From assembly GCA_000827265.1 (NCBI GenBank), contig KN834749.1:2598653-2662652 (forward strand): a stretch of 64,000 bases of DNA, read 5' to 3'. Origin of the DNA: Collybiopsis luxurians FD-317 M1 (lineage: Eukaryota; Basidiomycota; Agaricomycetes; Agaricales; Omphalotaceae). The position numbers and the translations under genes were made by a program. Below the pieces are notes generated by a model. The model saw only the letters and a program-made list of their open reading frames with translations, was not told the DNA's origin and did not search any database. Position 1 is the first letter of the stretch, and every line of letters starts with the position of its first letter. This document shows positions 21,299 to 33,598 of this stretch, one piece after another.

Positions 21299-23724
21299 AT
21301 GCTGCTGAGTTTCGGTCTCACCTTGTTTCTGTCCGTTCTCCAGTACACCCTGCTTGTAAAGTCACGGTCCACCTTCGTCGTTCCTCACGCTCCCGGAAAG
21401 GACGATACACCTGCTCTGACTGCAGCGCTGATAAAATTTAGCTCGAGTTCTACAATCCTGTTCAAAAAAGGCATCACGTACAATATCTTTACGCCTATCA
21501 AGTTTCCGGTTTTGACCAATGTGGATGTGAGGATTGAAGGAAACTTGACGTATCCTACGGACATCCCGACCATTCAGAGTACGTGCAAAACGACTCTACA
21601 CTAGCACATTCCTAAAAAGCTCAATCCGCGGAAGATATCGTTGCTTCCTCCGTAGGCCTTTGATAGCATATCGTGTTGCCTAATCGTAACCTCTGCACGA
21701 CTTCAGAGCTTCCCCGGCGCATGGTAAAATTAAGTTCCCTGTCTTTATCCAAGTCATTACTGAGTCGATCCTAGGATTACCTTCACCGGAGGTACTAATG
21801 TCACTCTCCAAGGTACTACAGATCCCGAATGGGGCTGGGTGGATGGTCACGGACAAGCTGTACGTGCGAATGCTTCACCAGATTCCTTTTTGAACGCTCA
21901 AGGATTCTTTTCCTGCGTTTTCAGTGGTGGAATATCAACCAGCAAACTAACCGACCCTTTGGGGTCTCTTTTAACAACATTAACAACGGCGTTATTCGCG
22001 ATGTCAAAATTTGGAAGGTATGTAAAGCCTACGATTATAATCTGGTACTGTTTCTTGATCTTCTTTGGTTTTACAGCCAATTGCATGGAACTTCAATGCC
22101 ACCGGCTCGCAGAATCTGCATATCTCCAATAACGTCATTCTAGCTGTATCTGATAACGCTTCTGTGAGTTTAATGTGTATTCCGCTAGAGGTGTGCCTCA
22201 GCTAAACGGGATTTTAGGCTTTTCCATTCAATACGTGCGATTTAGCCTTTGAGCTTTTCTTCGTTTATAAATCATCTCTACTCTAACTTTGACTCCCTTG
22301 ACTATGCTCAGTGACGGTAAGTCCCTAACACCCCAGATGCCTGACGATCTGGCAATTCATTTCCTTAGGATTTATCGCCGGAGGCTCAGACATGCTCATT
22401 GAAAACAACCATGTCGAGAACGGCGACGACTGCATTCACATTGACAATGGAGCTAGCAATATTCATGTCCGGTGAATCGATTCGTATTTTCTAGTTTAAC
22501 TCTGCCTAATACTGATGAGCTCCCTAGAAATGTGTACTGCGCCAACAGCCACGGGCTTTCCGTAGGCTCTCTCGGCGAAGGCGGGTCTGTAGCGAATGTT
22601 CAGAATGTGCTGTACGTCCTTCCCTTCCCCAGGACTGCGGATAAGAAACTTCACATATTTGTACACCAGTTTCGAGGACTGTGTAATGGTTTGTACATGT
22701 CCAGCGACATTGTACCTTGTAGGAATAGTAACTGACTACCGTCACTGCTTTTCGCAGAATAACTCTCTTTACGGTGCCCGATTCAAAAGTTGGACAGGTG
22801 GAAATGGTTTTGCTCGAAAGTGAGTCCGAGACTCGAGTTAACGAACGTCGGTGTAATAGATTATGAATGTCAGCATTACTTGGAGAAACATCTCCTTCCA
22901 TAACGTCCCATTCCCTGTAGGTCCCTTTATTTGACTGTGCAGGCTGTGGATACCTATATATTTATGTTGACTGTCTTTTAATACAGATATACGTTACTCA
23001 AAAGTAAGGTTTACTCCGTGTGCTCGGTTGAACTCTCTTCTGATCTTCATCGCTCAACTATAGCTACTGGGATCAAGAGGTATGTCAGCGATACTGTATC
23101 GTCTTCTATAGACACAGTTGTATCTTTTTTTTCCAGGACGGCCCCAGGCCTAACAGCTCCTCTGTCAACAACACTCATGTCGAAGACTTTCTGTTTGAGA
23201 ATTTCAGTGGTACAATCGAAGAGTTAGTTGTCTTGTCTTTGCCACTAGGATTGACGTTCTCATTCATTGCTCATTACAGTGTGCCTTTTGTTGAAGGAAG
23301 TTGTGTCAGTACGTTTGTTTCCCTTTCAAACCGTTTGGCAACCTGCCGTACTGAGTTTCCTCGCAATAAGCTGATCCATGTTGGTATTTCGTCCCCGGAG
23401 CGACTGGGAAGGAAGTTATCATTCTCGATCTATACCCAAATACTAGTGCGTCTCCGTACCACCCATCTCCGTCGACTGAACTTCGCTAACCGCATCTATG
23501 CGCGGTGGCTTTTTGTTTCAGCATCAAACATATTGGCGAAAGATATTCATGCCAGGACAGAGACGGGAGCTCCGGTTGCCGCTATGTGTAACCCGGACAC
23601 GGTATGTTACACCTTTACTTGCGAAGCGGAGGTTATTGAATGCAGATCACATTTCTAGATCTCGAATGACGTGGGCTTCATATGCCAGGATGGTCCGTTT
23701 ATCCCCACAGCAGCGGGACTGTAG
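21299..23724 (+). CDS. GH28 pectinase (polygalacturonase family), copy B
   Basis: This gene has the same 20-exon plan as copy A and gives 426 residues, one more in the signal peptide (MLLSFGLTLFLSVLQYTLLV). Small exons are kept: 17 nt at 21635-21651 and 5 nt at 22312-22316. The motifs NTDG, GDDC and ARFKSW are present. The GHG motif reads SHG (codons at 22547-22555), and the segment after GDDC is IHIDNG instead of ITIGNG. The His itself is kept. All splice sites and the frame look intact, so the gene is probably expressed, but activity or substrate may have changed. It lies head-to-tail 469 bp after copy A and includes a copied promoter, so it arose by tandem duplication. Product is secreted, acting on pectin (family knowledge). 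Confidence 0.92.
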
Positions 23725-24035
23725 CTTCGTTGTACTGAACACCACGGTATCAATGTACCTTCACAGCAGATGCGCCATTTTCAATAAATATAGGGACCTA
23801 CAGGTCGAATGTATTCATAGGCTTGACATAGGCAACGGTACTAGGAAACGAAATCATACAACATGCAAGTACAGTCAGTGTACACGGTCGTGTTACGGGT
23901 GTACGAACCATCCACCAGCAGGCAAAAGAATCAAATATACGTATACAAAGCAAATAATAAAAAGAGTAAATGGGTCCAGTCTCCGACTACCCTGAGATGA
24001 ACTGTAGATGTAAGAGTGTAGGAGTAGGAAAGTAT
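23725..24035. other. Convergent 3' region
   Basis: This is shared 3' flank of GH28 copy B (plus strand) and histone H3 (minus strand). AAT/AAA-rich words near 23951-23963 could serve as poly(A) signals. Nothing else is seen. Confidence 0.5.
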
Positions 24036-24819
<784 letters not shown>

Positions 24820-27443
24820 TTGAGCTTTCTAGAGATTTCAGAAGACTTGCTTTGAAGAGATTTCTGGTCGGATGATGGGGGTTGGGGAAGAAAGGGCGAA
24901 AAAAGCAAGCGTTTTGGGGAGTCGATTCAGCGGAAGATGTGCACGTGCCAGGTGTCTAGAATACTCACGCACAGATCTGAACCCGCGGGAAACGCAATTG
25001 GAGCCTCTTTTTCTTCGGAAGATCGGTTTTTATTTTCTGTAGCCTCCAAAACTTCCTCGTTCTTCCTCATTTTTGGCTACAGCGTTCTATGTAGTAGAAT
25101 GGTTCTGACTATTAATTTTAAGGAATTTTCCAATTTTTTATAGGCGCAGAATAAATCGAACCGTTCTGAAGCGTTTTGTGGCACTGCAAGTCCTGAAGAT
25201 GTAATCAAATTGATGCTGCCAACTCTCACCTTCCTCTCCCCCACTATCTTTCCTTTGAGCGACTTCTCTTACATCCAATGCTTATACAAGCCCACAATTA
25301 CAGCACTCATAGACAACCCGACCCTTCCTTCACACTGGTAGAGTTCCCTTTGACGGTACCCTCATTAGGGCTTTCCCACCCTCGCATCTCCCACCTGCTC
25401 GTTCTCGACCCCGAGCTCCATAGATTGATTTACACTTCTAACTGATGATCTGTATAGGATGGACTGCTTGAAACGTCTCAGCTCATCTGGATGTTGGATC
25501 CGCGGTGCCACTGATAACTGCGTTGGCATCTCTCTCAAAGGTTGAACTCGCTTAGATGCTCCTAGGCCTCTTATGGCTTTGAAGGAGCCTGCTACCTGAC
25601 GAATAACGACAGGCCCGGGAGAGTGCATGACACTTTTCTGACTTTCCGGCTCCGGTCTGCTCAAAGCTCTGAAGGGAGACGATAGCAGGTGCATCTTTCT
25701 CGCGAATCTTTGAATCATGACTACCTTTCAAGACGCCAATGATGCTTTAATGACCTTGATATCCTCTCAGGCCCCCCTTCTACCTTGATTGCTGTCCAAA
25801 AGAGAGAGGGCGGACATGTGGGCTTCAAGTTATCTTTCGCTCTAATCACAGCTCCTCCGGTATCCTTCAATACTGAGGCCATTCAGGAGGGGCGCATCAT
25901 TCCCCGGAAACACCGCCTACTTTCGCAGTCATCCTTCTCTTCAACCTGATATGACTCGATGTAATCTCGCTCCTTGCTTACAAGCGTCTTCGCTTCAACA
26001 CTCTGTTATGGTGCAAAATACAAGGCCGCGTGCTCCTCACGATCACTCTGAGCAGTCCCGCTGGTATTCACCGCTCTGCGAAACCACATATTGAACACTG
26101 AGAAAGTCATTCTTTTCACAAAGTGCACTTATCCTCGTATTGTAACAACCAGGATTCCATATTTGTCTATTGAAACCGCAGCAACACCACCTCATAGAGC
26201 AACACGCATGGGAAATTTCTTACAAGACCCTAGTAAACTTTATGTGTGAAATTTACCTTCTTTCAATCGACCGTCAGAGAGCTAGCAATGTTTAGGCAGG
26301 ACTTATTATGCATAACGGCGCCAGGTGATCAAGTGATCGACTCACGTGGATGATATTTACAGCTTTGACCGCTTCTTAGAACTGTCTCCGCACATCGCCG
26401 TTTTTGTCCTCAGAGTCAGAAACACGGCCAAGAGTCTCTGTTTTTTGACCTTGAAGCTCACTGGATAAGCTTTGACCGACAAGATGAATCAGTCCGAACA
26501 ATGTCCGGTCTTTCATGCAGCGTTAGTCACAGCTGACAAGATCTTGAGAAGCTGAACAATGAACGTGACGGTTTAATGAACGCTTCTTGCAAACCATACC
26601 TGCGGCGCAGTCTTCCATTGGGCAATCTTGAACGACGTTAGCCGCCTGGGGAGAAGCTTAGAGAGAAACGCCGGAATGAAACTATCATTATGTACTTGAA
26701 GCTGCGGTCTGCTCGTAAAATGCATTGAAGTGTCAACCTATTTGCGAACGGGGTGACACCTTTCCTATCAATGACTGGGAAAGTGGGAAAGAGTTCAAAG
26801 GGAACGAATCTACAACAAAATGAACTTCCTATGTTTCTATGAGCGAAATAATGCATAGATAAACGTCAGAATAAGAAGAAATGTGCCCATGGGAAATTTA
26901 TGAACCTTGGTACGAGCTATTTTAGAAGCTTTGCTTCGATGAGATTTCTAGTTCAATGATAGGGAATAACAGCAGAAGATGTGCTTGTGTACATGAGCTA
27001 GTAAGTAGGCCACCTATTCTAGGGGCAGGATCACAATTTCCCTTCCTCTCTCGGAATTTCAGGACGTTCTTAGAAGTTTGTCAATCATGTTGGTCAGCTA
27101 CAGCTAGAGCCAGGTCTCCGAGTCATCATTTTCTGGAGTTTGACCGGGCCGCCCATCGTTTATTCACTAGTCTCGCTGGTATGTAAAGGACTCAGTCTTG
27201 AAAGGTTTGATCCTCGGTCGAAGTTGCCAGCTTTGAAGTAGAGAGCTCAAAATTTGTAGTTCAAAATCGACAAAAGTGAGATGTCAAGACGAATAGAGTA
27301 TATATACAGTACAAATTGTAGAGAGAAGGCGACAAAAAAGCAGTAATGTACAGTCGAAGTCCGTTTCAATTCTTGTTTTGCTCATTGATTCCAAGTCGTG
27401 GGCTGCATAAACAGTCATTGCCCTCTTCCCGGATCGGAACAAA
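24820..27443. other. Gene-poor 2.6 kb after H3
   Basis: No gene is supported. The part next to H3 is its promoter. A 117-residue open frame at 25718-25365 (minus) has no recognisable domain. The stretch 25700-26240 has some codon-like texture but stops in all frames; it could be a decayed gene. A relic of the H3 5' end lies at 26903-26995 (separate entry). Confidence 0.4.
26903..26995 (-). pseudogene. Relic copy of the H3 first exon and promoter
   Basis: AACCTTGGTACGAGC at 26904 matches the H3 exon 1/intron 1 junction at 24803, and the similarity continues upstream: GAGATTTCT, then CAGAAGATGTGC near 26971 against CGGAAGATGTGC near 24931. The copy of the start codon reads ATA instead of ATG, and no further H3 exons follow. 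It is a partial duplication about 2.1 kb from the intact gene. Confidence 0.65.
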
Positions 27444-28131
27444 TTACAATCCGATTTTGCCAAGAAGACCGCTGCCGCTATCGCTGTTTCCCTCAGAGCC
27501 GGGTTCGCAGCAAACGCCTAGTTCTGGGGAAAAGAGAAAAAGGAAACTTTAACTTCTGAGTCCGGAATTTGAAACGAGCACGTTGCTTACCATTCAGGAT
27601 CCATCCTAGTGGACAAGAATTGCCATTGAGATCCAATAGACCTCCGTCGTTCCCTTGAGAGCCAGATCCAGAGCCCCAGTTGTCTCCGTCGCTTCCATGA
27701 GAGCCGGAACCCCAGCTGTCTCCATCGCTTCCATGAGAGCCGGAACCCCAGCTGTCTTCTCCACTTCCATATGAGCCAGAATCAGAGCCCCAGCTATCGC
27801 CACCAGTTCCATGAGAGCCGGAACCAGATCCGGAACCCCAGGTGCTCCCGCTGTTTCCAGATGACCCAGAGCCGGAGCCCCAGGTGTTCCCGCCGCTTCC
27901 AGGAGAGCCAGAACCCCAGCTGTCCCCGCTACTTCCATGAGAGCCGGAACCCCAGTTACCTGAGCTTCCCTGAACTCCGGCATCAGTTCCCGAAGTGACA
28001 CTAACACCGTTGCCATTGCCTCTGCCATATTCGTTGCCCCTGCGAGAGATGTCGGGACGAGGAACTGGACTAGCAAAAGATGCGGTAACGATGACCGCGA
28101 GAGCGGCGAAAGAGGAGAGTTTGAATTGCAT
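27444..28131 (-). CDS. Secreted Gly/Ser-rich repeat protein with a Cys tail
   Basis: Two exons, 28131-27591 and 27523-27444, give 206 residues. A signal peptide (MQFKLSSFAALAVIVTASFA) precedes a dibasic site (ISRR), then a long low-complexity block of imperfect repeats around SHGSDGDSWGSG, and finally a conserved-looking tail with three cysteines (NSCPLGWILNELGVCCEPGS). Such a layout fits a cell-wall or surface structural protein, or a small secreted effector-like protein; function is unknown. The Cys tail spans the single intron, so it depends on correct splicing. TATA lies 110 bp upstream with a 12-bp palindrome beyond it. Confidence 0.85.
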
Positions 28132-28240
28132 GATGAAGAGGCTTGGTAGTAGTTAGGAAGAGTTAATTGGAGAAGTCCTGATAACTGTGAGATGCAGTCG
28201 TTGAGACTCGAATGAAGAAAAACGAGCTTCATGGTCGACC

Positions 28241-28247
28241 TTTTATA
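28241..28247 (-). promoter_or_regulatory. TATA box of the Gly-rich gene
   Basis: TATAAAA on the minus strand, 110 bp before the start codon at 28131. Confidence 0.6.
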
Positions 28248-28274
28248 CCCATCCATCTTATCCATCCCAAGTCC

Positions 28275-28302
28275 ACCCTATGTTGTTTCTACAACATAGG
28301 GT
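28275..28302. promoter_or_regulatory. Perfect 12-bp palindrome with 4-nt loop
   Basis: ACCCTATGTTGT and ACAACATAGGGT are exact inverted copies around TTCT, about 28-55 bp upstream of the TATA box of the Gly-rich gene. The position suggests an operator for a dimeric factor; alternatively it is a chance hairpin. No second copy was found in the window. Confidence 0.5.
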
Positions 28303-30544
28303 CGATGATTACTTCTAAATCGAACGGACAGTTTCTGCTTGGTGAGGATGAGACCTACGTCGAATGAATCATTGTGGAGATCAAAATGCTTCTGTCTCGC
28401 GATCTCTGAGACGAGTTAAGGAGGAAGGCATAGCTTTACTGAGGAAACTCGTTGGCTTGAAGCCCCTCGTCGAAGCCACTTGACTTGAATGGATAAGAGA
28501 CATCTTATTTCGACGTGGAGATGGAAGAAAGTAAGAGGCTCACCCTGTTTAATGCTCACCACTCAATGCACCCGTTTTGCTCCTGTTTTACTCTAGTTAT
28601 GCCAGAGAATTCCTCCAAGCCATTCAAGACAATGGTAAGGCTTTGATCTATTGAATTCGCCAGCCGAACCCACCGCTCTCACCACTCAATGCACCCGCTT
28701 TCACTCCTGTTCTGCTCTAATCGCGCCATTAAAATTCCTCGATGTGAATCAACTATTCAAAAAGACTCTACCTCAGGAAGTGCCCCGATCCTTTATGCCC
28801 TTCACCACTATAAAAGACTCTGCTCCATTAAATTTTCCAGTGGAAACAAGCACCGTATCGCTCATAATCGCGATGCATTGCACCGATGGGAGCAAGCTAT
28901 GAGAAACACCCCTGTCGGCGTAGAGGTCAAAGCTGTAAATATGTGAAACGTGGGCTCTTAATTGCCGAAACAGGCAATCTTAACTCTCCGAACGTCCACG
29001 CAACGAAACTCTGATTCTTGTTACGAATACGCAAAGATCCGAGCAGCTACAAATTGGCCGTTTACTGTACTTCCACAACTTGAACATGCCATTGCCGCCT
29101 ATTGATTCGCATCTCCTTCAACTTCAGCATTTGTCGGATTACTATCTCCTTTCTTCTTTATCGACATAAGCTCAGCTGCATCGATCCAATGGAAGTTATT
29201 CGGTTTGCGAACTGTGATGAGATGAAACAATCAACATCCTGAGCCGTAGATCCCAAAGGACCGTTAAGCTTGGACCGCACCTGGCTGTGACTGTTTTATT
29301 ACGGGTCTTTGAACGGGGAGGGCTTATGCAATGGGACAGCGTGAGTAGGTGTGAATGCCAGGCTGATACGGTTAGAACGGCTGCGTACCTTGAGAGGAGG
29401 CTTGCAGTTGTTTTCGTGGAGCTATTGAACCTAGGCTACGGCGCGCAGTTTGCTGCGATTGTTAAAGTGTTAGCTAACGATTCGGATCCGCAAGCGGCAA
29501 GTTGTATTAAAGAGAAGATCCTTGCCTTCGTGCGAGCCATTGAGAGTCAAACGAGCAGTGGAAGCTACGGACGTAGTGAGTGTTCAGAATCGTTTACAAT
29601 TACATAAATCAGTTGTCACGGGCTGCGGCGTAGCATGGCCGATCCGGATCCGCAAACACAATGTACAATGCAGCTTGACCAGATCTCTACTGATGGTTTA
29701 TATTGATTTAAGTATTCAGTACAGTACTCTTACCATTTTGGATCCCACCGTCTCAGTCCTTGATGTTTGTTTGGAAAGATTACGATTATACATTCTCAAG
29801 CATGGCTGTCTATTCCTCACAGTTTTGACCACTCAAAGCTTGCTACTCGACCCGACACAGGGACGCGACCAGCGTTCGAGTCTCTGGAGTATCATAGGAA
29901 GCTGTGGAAGCGATAGCATCGGGATATATGTGAGACGAAAACAGAACTTTATGCCTTCTGGCGTTATCGAGACGACTTAACCTGTGTCCTGAAGCAAAGT
30001 TGGGCCCCTCCCGGCGACGAACTATCTGGACTTGAGCTTCTTGTTGATAAATCGAAAGCTCATCTAACGTCGCAACGACTTTTGGAAGATTCGAAGTAAA
30101 AGCTATTCACTCTCCGTTGCGAGCCTTATTGATTAATGTGGCGAATGCGTCAGAACTAGGTCTTGGAAGACCGTTGATCCCAAAAGATGATGTCAACCTA
30201 TGCATATATGGCATGCACGGGTATTCAGCTTGGCGAGCTTGAGGGGGATCTGAGGTGTCTGCGAAAGGAGGTACGCTTCATCACGTTGTGTGTAGAACAC
30301 CATCTTCCGAAGTGATGGCAAGTTGCTCGGGAAATGGGTGTATTTGCAGGGAGTAACGAGGTTTTGAATGTACTGTACATTTGTCCTCGATGATATTCTG
30401 AGCGGACGATAGTTTAGAGTATATATACACTGACTGTATACATTAGTTGTTGACCTGAAGTAGAGCTACACGTCGACACACCTTGGTCTATAATACAATT
30501 CTGGGCAGCTGGGATGAACGAGTAGTGCTTTTGACTATGCGAGC
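28303..30544. other. Intergenic 2.2 kb
   Basis: No gene is supported. A direct repeat of about 42 bp, with an exact 20-bp core CTCACCACTCAATGCACCCG, lies at 28555-28596 and 28678-28719. Open frames at 29287-29607 (106 residues) and 29522-29980 overlap and have no domain I recognise; the first has a somewhat protein-like stretch (AVVFVELLNLGYGAQF) and could be a gene remnant. Confidence 0.4.
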
Positions 30545-30979
30545 TCAAGCTTTCTTCCTACATTCTCGTAACGGGTGTCTCTTCGTAGCAGGTGCAGTCA
30601 CGGTGGGGGTTGTCATCGCAGGAGGGGTTTTAGAACCCTTCTTTGCTGGGTTTCGCTGCGGTCACAGTGAGGAATCTGCGTTCAATAAACACGAAGGGGA
30701 AGAAGTGTGAATCGGACTCACGACGAATTTGGTCTTGGATAGAGTCTCCTTCTTCATTTGCGCTATAGGAGCAGACGGAGGAATGATTGCGCCCCATACG
30801 GTTCGTGTATCTAGTTTTCCAGGATGAATGAAGTAGCAGAGGACGGGAGGTTCAAGTGGCTCACATCCTTCTGGATTCCTGAATGGTATAACAATTTCAA
30901 TCTGCAAAGTTAAGAGTCAGACTTTTGATGGAGATGGCCAGGGGCAGCAAGGAATCGGACGCACCTTGGTTCGGCCCAT
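30545..30979 (-). CDS. Small protein of unknown function
   Basis: Three exons, 30979-30965, 30901-30722 and 30655-30545, give 101 residues starting MGRTK and continuing IEIVIPFRNPEG, then CYFIHPGKLDTRTVWGAIIP and a basic Thr/Pro-rich tail ending ECRKKA. There is no signal peptide or membrane segment. Support comes from good splice sites at both introns (GTGCGT...TTTGCAG, GTGAGT...CCGCAG) and a frame that stays open throughout. I do not recognise the family. Confidence 0.55.
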
Positions 30980-31464
30980 GATTTAGAAAGCATCCCATAA
31001 ACGAGAACAAAAGATTGTTGGCTTTTATATGACCGCAAAAGGGCCAACAAACGGTCTTTTTCGTATGGCAGGAACAGAGTATGGCACTCTTGTTCGACGA
31101 AAGAAGAGAGTGTATTTTAGTCCAGCTGGTCCATTCGGAGAAAAAAATTGATATTGTGGTGGACCTATAATGACAAAAACCCCTTGCCTGGGCCTCAGGG
31201 CCTCAACATGTACAGTTAGATGCTATGGGTTTGAAAAGTCGGAATCTGAAAAATTTGAATCAACTGAGGATAAAATGATGAATTATCAAAATGCAGACCA
31301 ATGATCTAGATCCCTCCTGCCATTGCCCAAGCAGGTCTTTGGGATACATTGTCGAAGGAAAGCCTTTGTGAACATCGTATCGCGACGCGTCGACACCATG
31401 TAAAGCAACGTAGGAGATATGACCTCTTCCGGGCCGAAAACTCCGTCTTCTTCTTCAAACCAAA
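30980..31464. other. Divergent promoter region
   Basis: This separates the small unknown gene (minus) from the uroporphyrinogen-III synthase gene (plus). No further features are clear. Confidence 0.4.
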
Positions 31465-32380
31465 ATGAAGATAAACGCCATCCTCTTGCGCGCCCCCGAA
31501 GCCTCTTCATCTCCCGACAAATACCTATCCGCTTTTGAATCCATTGGCCTCCAATGCAGAGCTGTTTGCATTCCAGTCCTGGAAACCGTTATAGTCAACC
31601 TGGACAAGTTACAAGAGGTGATTACCAGGGAACAACCGAACGTAGACGGTGCCATCATGACAAGCGCTAGATCCTGTGAAGCATGGAAGACATCCGTTGC
31701 GCAGCCGGATAGAAGTATTACGGAGGCATGGTCTAGAATCCCTTTCTACGTCGTTGGATCCGCCACCGCTGCGTCTTTACGTGAAATCTATCCCGAACCG
31801 GGGCAGATTCGCGGTGAACATACGGGGACGGCGGAACAGTTGGCACGGTTTATCCTAGACGACTTGCAGGATGATGCGAAACGGTTGCTGTATCTGACCG
31901 GAGACAAGAACCGGGATACACTTCCTAGCATCATGAGTGAAGGTCATGTTGAACTGGAATCGCTCCAGGTATACGGGACGTGCGGGAGCTCTAGATTTCC
32001 AGCTGATCTTGGTGAAGCTTTGAACGGTCTCGACAGAGGTATATATCAAGTTCTTTAATCCTTTTTGATCTACTAATACATCTCTAGATGCAGAATTTTG
32101 GATTATATTCTTCGCCCCATCAGCAGCGGAATTTGTTTACCCTCACCTTCAGGCTTGTTTCCGCTTCCAGTCTGCCACCGACTCCCTGTCAATACAATCG
32201 GGTAGCGATCAACTCCTCCCCTTGGCGCGTATCGCTGCCATTGGTCCCACTACGGCTTCCTTTCTTCATGATACTCTCCATCTTCACGTCGATGTAGTCG
32301 CACCAAAGCCCAATCCACATTCTTTGGTCGAAGCGATACGGGCTCACTTTGAAGGTTTGCGAAACATCGATGATACGTAA
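31465..32380 (+). CDS. HEM4: Uroporphyrinogen-III synthase
   Basis: Two exons, 31465-32038 and 32088-32380, give 288 residues. The protein shows the two-lobed HEM4 fold by its words: ILLRAPEASSSPDKY at the start, MTSARSCEAW, PFYVVGSATAASL, LLYLTGDKNRDTLP, VYGTC, then FFAPSAAEFVYPHL and the closing AAIGPTTASFLHD. It cyclises hydroxymethylbilane to uroporphyrinogen III in the cytosol, the fourth step of haem synthesis. Length is normal for the fungal enzyme. The intron (49 nt) falls just before the second half of lobe 1 (DAEFWIIFF). Sequence conservation in this family is low, yet the pattern is clear. It is a single-copy housekeeping gene with no functional link to its neighbours. Confidence 0.9.
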
Positions 32381-33598
32381 AGGAATTTGTGTACAATCCC
32401 CCCACCCCCTCTCTCCTTTCCATCATGTTGGAGGAGCGCATCAGCCGAGCTCTTTGCCTTCCCGAGACTGCAGCGCCGAATGCAGAGTTCGTAATGACAG
32501 ATAAGAAAATCAAAACTTTACGCCGATTTCCTCGAACGAAAGAACATACGCGCCTCGCTCGGTCGAGGGACCTTGCAAATAGGGAGGCGACTTTATCCGG
32601 TACCCGAAGACACAACCCCTCCAAAAAAAGAACATACGCCTTACATCAAAGGGCATCCACAGGAGACAATGTAGGGACAACTTAGGCGAGGGTTGAATCA
32701 AACGCCAATTCTGGGTCCCGATCTTTAAGGAATTTACCAATGGACGGAGAGCACGGTGGAGGTAAGGAGTAGATGCAGGAATAGGTACGGTGCAGTAACA
32801 GGAACTAAACATTGTTACGCTCGCCTTCTGCTCTAACAGTGTTGGCAGCGACTATGAATACTATCGAGGTTAAAAGTACGCTCCGCTAAATGCAAGTCTT
32901 TCATGTGTTTGCCAGTCTCAATTTGCCCGCCTTTTGTACTCGATTATCCGTCCGCGCCATGAAAGAAATACGCACCTTCCGGATATATTCGAAGGTAGAA
33001 CGGCAGAGGGTTCCCTGTAAGGTCATAGTCGGCTTCCAAGGTTTATGACATGTCCTGTTCGGATGAGATGAGACGAGATTATGACTGAGGGGACTCTGTA
33101 GACTAACTAGGCGCTGATTCTTTCCGACCTGCCCGATATTTAATAAACGCCCAGGGTCAGCATAATTGCCTCCGAAATTTCAGAAAAAAAACTTTGGTAT
33201 AGATTGTATCTAGATGAATGCTTCAAAGGTAATTCCAGCGAACGTTTGCTAGTAAGGACGATCTAAGAAAAGATAAAGCGTTCTTTGTGGGTGCAATTCT
33301 AGTGAAGGTTCCCCTGGGAATTTCAGAAATTTGACGGGGGGTCAAGCCGGACGTCGCGTACGCCGTATTGAATAAAGCCCCTATAGGGCGTTCTGTTTGC
33401 CTCTTGCCTTCCTTCCACCACCTTCCACCCCATTTTTCTCCTTAAATTGGTCCTAGCCTTGGACCATAGCAAGGAGAAACGACGTTCACCAGCTGACTCA
33501 TCTTTTAGCCAGTTGGAAAGAGCCCTTTACTTCACCCCTGTCATCGAGTCTTGTGGAAACTCGAACAACTTGCATCCGTCACTGATATTATTCAGATC
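32381..33598. other. Intergenic 1.2 kb
   Basis: No gene is supported. Overlapping short open frames on both strands at 32389-32812 lack domains. The last 200 bp are the promoter and 5' leader of the C2H2 gene. Confidence 0.4.

Noticed and set aside
27606..28265. 219-residue open frame in another frame of the Gly-rich gene
   Set aside because: It is produced by the low-complexity repeats; the chosen frame has a signal peptide and a spliced Cys tail.
29287..29607. 106-residue open frame as a gene
   Set aside because: No splice partners, promoter or recognisable domain; kept only as a note in the intergenic entry.
30965..30979. MGRTK first exon resembling the MARTK first exon of histone H3
   Set aside because: Only five residues match and the rest is unrelated; probably coincidence.
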